A DNA stretch of 64,000 nucleotides from JAJTHC01 sp044358835 (GTDB lineage: Bacteria > Cyanobacteriota > Vampirovibrionia > Vampirovibrionales > JAJTHC01): contig JBIKNF010000004.1 in NCBI GenBank assembly GCA_044358835.1, positions 55,643 to 119,642 of the forward strand, given 5' to 3'. The notes beneath the pieces were generated by a model, which made no database searches, was not told the origin of the DNA, and worked only from the letters and a program-made list of their open reading frames with translations. The position numbers and the translations under genes are program-made. Shown here one piece after another: positions 59,263 to 64,000 of this stretch. Numbering within the stretch: position 1 is the stretch's first letter; each line of letters starts with the position of its first letter.

Positions 59263-60024
59263 TTAGTTACAAGCGGTTTGAGGTGCTCGTGCATTCATTG
59301 CGCGTGTAGGTGAAAGGGTGAATTGTTGCATCTGGTCTATATTAGTCATTTCAGGTTTAGACAACCCCGCATTTGCTAAACCTGCCTTCTTCTCTATATC
59401 CTTCGCCGCTTCTGCCGCTAAAGCGTCTGCTGCCGCTTTAGCCAGCGCGTCCGCTGCCGCTTTAGTCTGCGCATCCGCTATAGCTTTAGCGTGCGCTGCC
59501 GCTTTAGTCTTCGCATCCGCTATAGCTTTAGCGTCCGCTGCCGCTTTAGCCGCCGCTGCCGCTATAGCGTCCGCTTCCGCTTTAGCCGCCGCGATGGCGG
59601 CATCTTCTGCATCACGCTCGGCTTGAGTCAAGCTTGCTCGTCTTGCTATTTCAGCCGCATCCGCGGCCGCTTTGGCGTCCGCCTTGGCTTTAGCCGCGCA
59701 TGCATCCGCTATAGCTTTAGCGTCCGCTGCCGCTTTAGCCGCTGCTGCATCCGCTATAGCTTTAGCGTCCGCCGCCGCTTTAGCCGCCGCTGCCGCTATA
59801 GCTTTAGCGTCCGCTGCCGCTTTAGCGTCCGCTGCCGCTTTAGCCGCCGCTGCCGCTTTATCCGCCGCGATTTGATCTAATTTTGCCATCTCCGCTAGGA
59901 TGGCTTGTTCATCGGCGACGCTGCCACCTTGACCTTGTAAAGCGTGAACGCCATTCAGTCCGACTAAACTAATCGTCATGGCGAGCGCAAAATAAAAGAC
60001 TTGTTTCGAAAAAAGAGCTTTCAT
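59263..60024 (-). CDS. Exported alanine/lysine-rich repeat protein
   Basis: 253 residues. A signal peptide (VFYFALAMTISLVGLNGVHA) is followed by about 150 residues of near-perfect repeats (KAAADAKAIADA type) interrupted by EIARRASLTQAERDAEDAAI. Such sequence should form long helices, as in TolA-like or adhesive stalk proteins. A non-repeated C-terminus ends in a Cys (QTACN). Repeat number probably varies between strains. It is convergent with panC. Confidence 0.7.
   Translation of the reverse strand: MKALFSKQVFYFALAMTISLVGLNGVHALQGQGGSVADEQAILAEMAKLDQIAADKAAAAAKAAADAKAAADAKAIAAAAAKAAADAKAIADAAAAKAAADAKAIADACAAKAKADAKAAADAAEIARRASLTQAERDAEDAAIAAAKAEADAIAAAAAKAAADAKAIADAKTKAAAHAKAIADAQTKAAADALAKAAADALAAEAAKDIEKKAGLANAGLSKPEMTNIDQMQQFTLSPTRAMNARAPQTACN
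59403..59862. repeat. In-gene tandem repeats (GCCGCTTTAGC/GTCCGCTATAGC units)
   Basis: Short units of 12-21 bases built from GCTGCCGCTTTAGC and ATCCGCTATAGCTTTAGC repeat imperfectly throughout the coding region. Unit lengths are multiples of three, so gain or loss of units keeps the frame. Confidence 0.8.
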
Positions 60025-60176
60025 GGGCGATGTTCCTTTTGATTTCTTCTGAGAAACGACTCAGATTTTCAAGCTTTCTAATTATTTAATTTTCAGATCA
60101 GCTTGCCATACCATTTCGGTGCATTGTCATCAAAACTTTAGCGATTGTTACAAATCGTAATCCGCTCAAAAAGTAA

Positions 60177-60208
60177 CCTTTCTTCTTCTGTAAAAAGAAG
60201 AAGAAAGG
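60177..60208 (-). terminator. Terminator after the glutamine-rich protein gene
   Basis: CCTTTCTTCTTC (60177-60188) pairs perfectly with GAAGAAGAAAGG (60197-60208). A T-rich stretch follows on the minus strand. Confidence 0.65.
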
Positions 60209-60217
60209 TGCACGAAA

Positions 60218-60694
60218 CTAGTAAGGTTTCGCATATTGAGGCGATTGTTGACGGGCTTGCATTTGTTGTTGACGCTGGGCGAGTTTGGCTTGCATTTCAT
60301 TGAGCTTGGCTTGATGTTCTTGGCTTTTTTGTTGAAATTGCTGTTGGCGCGCTTGTAAATCTTGTTGGCGCTGGGCGAATTGGGCTTGTCTTTCTTGTTG
60401 TTTGGCTTGCCTGTCGGCCTGTCGAGCGGTACGTTGCTGTTCCATTTGCGCCTTCATCGCTTCATGCTGTTGCTGCATTTGTTGACGCTGGGCTTGCCCC
60501 GCTTGTTTTTGCTGTTCCCACTGAGCCTTTTGCTGCTGCATTTGAGCCCTCATGGCTTCACGTTGTTGCTGCATTTGTTGATGCTGGGCTTGGTATTGTC
60601 CTCCCCCAGCTTCAGCAAACGCTAGGGTTGCGTTCATGCCTAAAGCCAATAGTAGGCAAAGGCTCAATACTTGAATATCTTTTGAAATAGTCAT
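60218..60694 (-). CDS. Exported glutamine-rich coiled-coil protein
   Basis: 158 residues: a signal peptide (VLSLCLLLALGMNATLAFAEA) followed by an almost uninterrupted Gln/Ala/Arg/Met-rich helix (QQQREAMRAQMQQQKAQWEQQ and similar). It should form a long coiled coil in the periplasm. A functional family could not be assigned. Like the neighbouring Ala-rich protein it is exported and low-complexity, and the two may be related in role. Confidence 0.65.
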   Translation of the reverse strand: MTISKDIQVLSLCLLLALGMNATLAFAEAGGGQYQAQHQQMQQQREAMRAQMQQQKAQWEQQKQAGQAQRQQMQQQHEAMKAQMEQQRTARQADRQAKQQERQAQFAQRQQDLQARQQQFQQKSQEHQAKLNEMQAKLAQRQQQMQARQQSPQYAKPY

Positions 60695-60818
60695 TAAAAC
60701 ATTTCCTTCTCTTTCAAATTGCGTGAGTAAAGAGGCGCCTGCTTTAAACGCCTAAATGAAAGACGCCTTGTTCGGCAAGAGGTGTTTCATCTAGGAGAGG
60801 GCTTCGGCACTTTAGACC

Positions 60819-60857
60819 AAAAACCCCACGTTTTGTTACAAAACGTTAGGGTTTTTT
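60819..60857. terminator. Strong hairpin, likely terminator
   Basis: AAAAACCC-C-ACGTTTTG pairs with CAAAACGT-T-AGGGTTTTT around a TTA loop, with one mismatch in the stem. It lies downstream of the minus-strand gene at 60882-61676. Confidence 0.7.
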
Positions 60858-60881
60858 AGTCATTGACAGATGTTACGCAGA

Positions 60882-61676
60882 CTACGCTTGTAAATCAAGT
60901 CGTTTTCCATTGGTGGGGGGTGGGGCGTCTTCTTCAACAGGCGCTTCGCTTAGGGCTTGACCTACAGGGCGTTCTTCGCCTTCTTTTAAAACAGGCAATT
61001 CCCCTGGTTTAATAATTTGTTGAAAGTTAGTCATACCACCAAAAGGAGGGGCATTTTTATACTTCTCGACAGAAAGCGTCGCACTACCATCTGGGTCTAT
61101 AGAATACACTTTATCTGTTCCATCGAGTTCTTTTTTGCGTATTTGTACAGAACCACCTGGGAATTTCACATAACCCACTTCAAGGGAACGTTCAGGGATT
61201 TCTTCTTGGGGCTTGGCTTGCGCCATGAGGGTTTGCACTTCTTCAATAATTTTAGGATCCGTGGCTTGTTCTTGAATCCCTAAAACTCCAGGTAATAGGT
61301 ACTCCCGAGGGATTACCTGTACTTTACCGTTTGTATCAATTAAAAAAGAAGGTCCTTCCACTTCAGAAGTGCTTAACTCATTATTGTCCATAGTTTCACA
61401 AAAAGATCCGTCAACGTCAACAAAAGTAGGGTGCGGAAGACCATTAGGACTAAGAACAATCGCACCATCATTCCGAACGATTTTATTATAAGGAGCCGTG
61501 GCCTTTTGTTCTCCCGTGGGAGCGGATGCCTGATTGTAAAGATCTTCCACCAAGGCCAAGGCGTCTTGAGGATCTTCAGGGACTTCGATTTTCTGCTTAT
61601 TTCGCTGATTTAAGGGGACATAAACCGAAGGGTTATTCACGGGGGTACTCACCAAGCTAGAGGGATTTAACGACAT
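60882..61676 (-). CDS. Hypothetical protein with polar Ser/Pro/Asn-rich head
   Basis: 264 residues, no recognised family. The head (MSLNPSSLVSTPVNNPSVYV) has no hydrophobic signal. The body is acidic and beta-rich with repeated Pro-Gly turns (VGYVKFPGGSVQIRKKELDGTDKVYSIDPDGSATLS; IIKPGELPVLKEGEERPVG), and the tail is Pro-rich. The ribosome-binding site (AGAAAGGA) fits ATG 61676 by spacing; the frame is open to 61766. Its head composition recalls those of the genes at 33556, 40682 and 41532. Confidence 0.65.
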   Translation of the reverse strand: MSLNPSSLVSTPVNNPSVYVPLNQRNKQKIEVPEDPQDALALVEDLYNQASAPTGEQKATAPYNKIVRNDGAIVLSPNGLPHPTFVDVDGSFCETMDNNELSTSEVEGPSFLIDTNGKVQVIPREYLLPGVLGIQEQATDPKIIEEVQTLMAQAKPQEEIPERSLEVGYVKFPGGSVQIRKKELDGTDKVYSIDPDGSATLSVEKYKNAPPFGGMTNFQQIIKPGELPVLKEGEERPVGQALSEAPVEEDAPPPTNGKRLDLQA

Positions 61677-61871
61677 CATACATTCCTTTCTGAACACTGA
61701 ATCATTCACACGAACTAACAAAAAACAAACACAACTACTATATTCGCATAAACACTGGCCACGCATTGAACTGTGCTAGTTTTTTAAGCACTTGTAACAT
61801 TTAGAAATACTTCATTTTCGACTCAAGCTTAAATCACAGTTTTTTTAATTGTATTCGCTTATAATAAAGAG

Positions 61872-63722
61872 ATGACAACGCCCCTCCCCCCCTTTGACTG
61901 GAAACGCGAACTCAAGAACATCCCCGCTAAACCGGGGGTGTATCGCATGCTGGATTCAGAAGGGAAAGTGCTGTACATCGGCAAAGCCAAAGTGCTGAAA
62001 AATCGCCTGAAAAGCTATTTCAACAAAAACGGCGGCCACAGCCCCAAAACCAAGATGATGATTCCCCTGATTAAGCAGTTCAATTACATCGTCACCAATA
62101 CCGAAGTCGAAGCCCTAATTTTAGAAGACAGCTTAGTTAAACAACACCAACCCAAGTACAACATCCTGCTGAAAGACGACAAACGCTTCCCCTGGATCGG
62201 CATTAGCGACGACGACTACCCCCGTTTATTCGTGGCGCGTTCCACCAAAAAGCCCACGCATCACAAGGGTAAAAACACCCGCTTTTTTGGCCCTTACACG
62301 AACACGTCTGAACTGTTTGCCTTGTTAAAACTCCTGCAAAAGCACTTTCCACTTCGTAAGCGCCCCACCCCCTTGTTTCGGGACAGACCGTGCATGAATC
62401 ACACGCTCGGGCTTTGTGCGGGGCCGTGTCAAGGGCTGGTTTCTCCAAAAGACTACCAAGATATTGTCAATCAAGCCGTACTGGTGCTAAAAGGCAAAAC
62501 CCATGATTTAGAAGTGAAGCTTAAGCAAGAAATCCAAAAAGCCAGCGAAGTCATGCAATACGAACGAGCCAAGGCCTTGCTTGAACGCCTTGAAGCCGTC
62601 GAACGGATTGGACAAAAACAGGTGATAGTTTCTGAAGACATGAGCAAGCATCAAGACGTCATTGCCCTTGCGTGCGATGCCTTTCAAGCGTCGATGCAGG
62701 TTTTGGTGATTCGCTACGGCAAGGTTGTGGCTTCCAAGCCTTTTGTGATTCCATTGCGGTTTGGGGAATCGGCGAAAGAAGTCTATAATAGCTTTTTATT
62801 GCAGTATTACAGGCGTTTAGAAGCCGACGATCTGCCCGATGAAGTCATTGTCGAATACCCAATTTACGATGCCGATGTCGTCGAAGACTGGTTGAGCCAT
62901 GTGCATCAAAAGAAGGTCAACTTGGTGCATCCGCAGAAGGGGGGCAAGCTTGACCTGTTAAAGCTGGCTCAAGTCAACGCCCAAAGTGGGTTGGAACAAG
63001 CTCAACTCTATGAAGCGTCGAAGTTGAGGAACGATCCGACCAAAGCCTTGTTGGATTTACAAGAACGCTTGCGTTTACCGATTTTCCCTCGACGCATGGA
63101 ATGCTACGATATTTCTCACTTTCAAGGCAGTCAAACCGTCGCCAGCATGACGGTTTTTGTTGACGGTGTGCCTGCCAAAGACGAGTACCGTCGATTTAAA
63201 ATTCAATCTGCTGAAGGCAAGCCCGATGACTTTATTTCCATGCACGAAGTCATCACCCGCAGAAGTACGCACCGTGACGATTGGGCGAGACCTGATTTAT
63301 TGATTATCGACGGAGGAAAAGGGCAGTTGAACGCCGCCTTACGAGCCACCCACGAGCAGGACTGGCAGGGCATTCCCATGGTGTCGCTTGCTAAGCGGTT
63401 TGAAGAGATTTTCATCGCTGGGGAAGACTACCCTGTGGTGATTCCCCATTCCGCCCCCGCCTTGCAAGTGGTGCAACGTATTCGAGACGAAGCCCACCGC
63501 TTTGCGATTAGCTACCACCGTCAATTGCGAGGCAAGCAGGCGTTAAAGCATCCGTTGGATGGTGTCGCTGGTGTCGGTGAAAAACGCAAGCAAAAGCTTC
63601 TTAATGCGTTTGGCACATGGGCAAAGATTCAATCCGCCAGCGTGGATGATTTACAGCGTGTCTTGGGCGTGTCACTCACGGTGGCGGAAAAGCTTCATGA
63701 AGCCATTGCAACTCGTGTATAG
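61872..63722 (+). CDS. uvrC: Excinuclease ABC subunit C
   Basis: UvrC makes both incisions in nucleotide-excision repair. The GIY-YIG domain is at the N-terminus (KPGVYRMLDSEGKVLYIGKAKVLKNRLKSYF). A UVR motif follows (EVMQYERAKALLERLEAV), then the RNase H-like 3' half (RMECYDISHFQGSQTVASMTVFVDGVPAKDEYRRF, LLIIDGGKGQLNAAL). The tail is a helix-hairpin-helix (LDGVAGVGEKRKQKLLNAFG). At 616 residues it has the usual length. It is monocistronic and divergent from the upstream hypothetical. Confidence 0.97.
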   Translation: MTTPLPPFDWKRELKNIPAKPGVYRMLDSEGKVLYIGKAKVLKNRLKSYFNKNGGHSPKTKMMIPLIKQFNYIVTNTEVEALILEDSLVKQHQPKYNILLKDDKRFPWIGISDDDYPRLFVARSTKKPTHHKGKNTRFFGPYTNTSELFALLKLLQKHFPLRKRPTPLFRDRPCMNHTLGLCAGPCQGLVSPKDYQDIVNQAVLVLKGKTHDLEVKLKQEIQKASEVMQYERAKALLERLEAVERIGQKQVIVSEDMSKHQDVIALACDAFQASMQVLVIRYGKVVASKPFVIPLRFGESAKEVYNSFLLQYYRRLEADDLPDEVIVEYPIYDADVVEDWLSHVHQKKVNLVHPQKGGKLDLLKLAQVNAQSGLEQAQLYEASKLRNDPTKALLDLQERLRLPIFPRRMECYDISHFQGSQTVASMTVFVDGVPAKDEYRRFKIQSAEGKPDDFISMHEVITRRSTHRDDWARPDLLIIDGGKGQLNAALRATHEQDWQGIPMVSLAKRFEEIFIAGEDYPVVIPHSAPALQVVQRIRDEAHRFAISYHRQLRGKQALKHPLDGVAGVGEKRKQKLLNAFGTWAKIQSASVDDLQRVLGVSLTVAEKLHEAIATRV

Positions 63723-64000
63723 TGTTTTTATATAATAAGTGGTTTTTGGGTTTTCGTTCTCTTTTAACGCTGGTGCTTGGGGGTCTTTGTCCCGCCAAAG
63801 ACTCCCCAAACCCCCAAAGCGGCTTAAGGGGCGGCGGGGGGAGGGGCGTGTTACGTCCTCCCTCCCCCCAGTATGCCCCCCCCCCTTAAGAATCCCCCGT
63901 CCCCCCCTCCCTCCCGTCCCGAACCACGAATTTTGACTTTGTCATTGCGAGCGTAGCGTGGCAATGACGGACAAAGCAAATACTTGCCGACAACGCACTA
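63723..64000. other. Intergenic region with GC-rich and palindromic sequence
   Basis: A GC-rich stretch with long C runs is followed by TTTGTCATTGCGAGCG-type sequence (63936-63977), an inverted repeat of the REP-like kind (TGTCATTGC...GCAATGAC). No gene is supported; the open frame here is low-complexity. Confidence 0.4.

Noticed and set aside
59318..59880. Long plus-strand ORFs rich in Ala or Arg/Ser
   Set aside because: They are antisense readings of the alanine-repeat gene on the minus strand; periodic DNA keeps several frames open.
63739..63936. 65-residue ORF after uvrC
   Set aside because: Low-complexity Pro/Arg sequence from GC-rich DNA with no ribosome-binding site; treated as intergenic.

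Overview
The window looks like chromosomal DNA of a Gram-negative bacterium of moderate GC content. The best guess is a non-photosynthetic relative of the Cyanobacteria (Vampirovibrionia/Melainabacteria). This is inferred from an Omp85 with three POTRA domains, an ATP synthase beta-epsilon pair standing alone as in cyanobacteria, and an SbtA/SbtB-type bicarbonate transporter with its PII-like partner. No photosynthesis gene is present. No 16S rRNA or marker set was available, so the lineage is not proven.

Layout. 1-7 kb: trhO (partial), Omp85/BamA, atpD-atpC, panD, an XRE regulator and an RpoD-family sigma factor. 7-14.3 kb: hemL, an orphan SPOA-domain (FliM/FliN/YscQ-like) protein, a YuiD-like membrane protein and recJ. 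14.8-23.6 kb: yvcK, a PxpA-like gene, a PhoR-like kinase, an exported C39-like protein, a Tat-exported superoxide dismutase, an sbtA-sbtB-DUF2490 operon whose last gene is frameshifted, and a TPR/NHL protein. 23.7-31 kb: tRNA-Lys, a lone receiver protein, an AT-rich reverse-transcriptase cassette, cca-rsmE, prmA and rplK-rplA. 31-40.6 kb: hypotheticals, nth, repeat-rich DNA, a class IV aminotransferase, a ROK kinase, a RelE/XRE toxin-antitoxin pair, an RluB-type pseudouridine synthase and a Fur-family regulator. 40.6-42.1 kb: two adjacent genes with nearly identical promoters and first 48 codons but unrelated remainders. 42-64 kb: lepB-bioF, a lipoprotein pair, DUF366-GH38, an exported S1C protease, dnaB, tRNA-Thr, ligA, hypotheticals, a TPR protein, an anchored thioredoxin, an MBL hydrolase-panC pair, two exported low-complexity proteins, a hypothetical and uvrC.

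Most interesting structures. (1) The reverse-transcriptase gene sits between a 25-bp direct repeat made from the 3' ends of the response-regulator gene and cca. A decayed second cca 3' end lies beside the left copy, which marks an insertion at the cca terminus. (2) The constant-head/variable-tail gene pair carries a second fur 3' tail that differs from the real one almost only at synonymous sites, the same kind of footprint as at cca. (3) Two arrays of 21-bp tandem repeats 21 kb apart end in the same short motif. (4) Several dispersed repeat families, one of which supplies the prmA stop codon, occupy the intergenic regions. (5) There is a candidate small RNA at about 32.5-32.65 kb and a 21-bp palindrome in front of two unrelated genes.

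Many genes start 30-110 bases inside their longest open frame, at an ATG behind an AAGGA-like ribosome-binding site; those starts are used below. Functions come from recognising motifs and family resemblance by eye; no database search was run.
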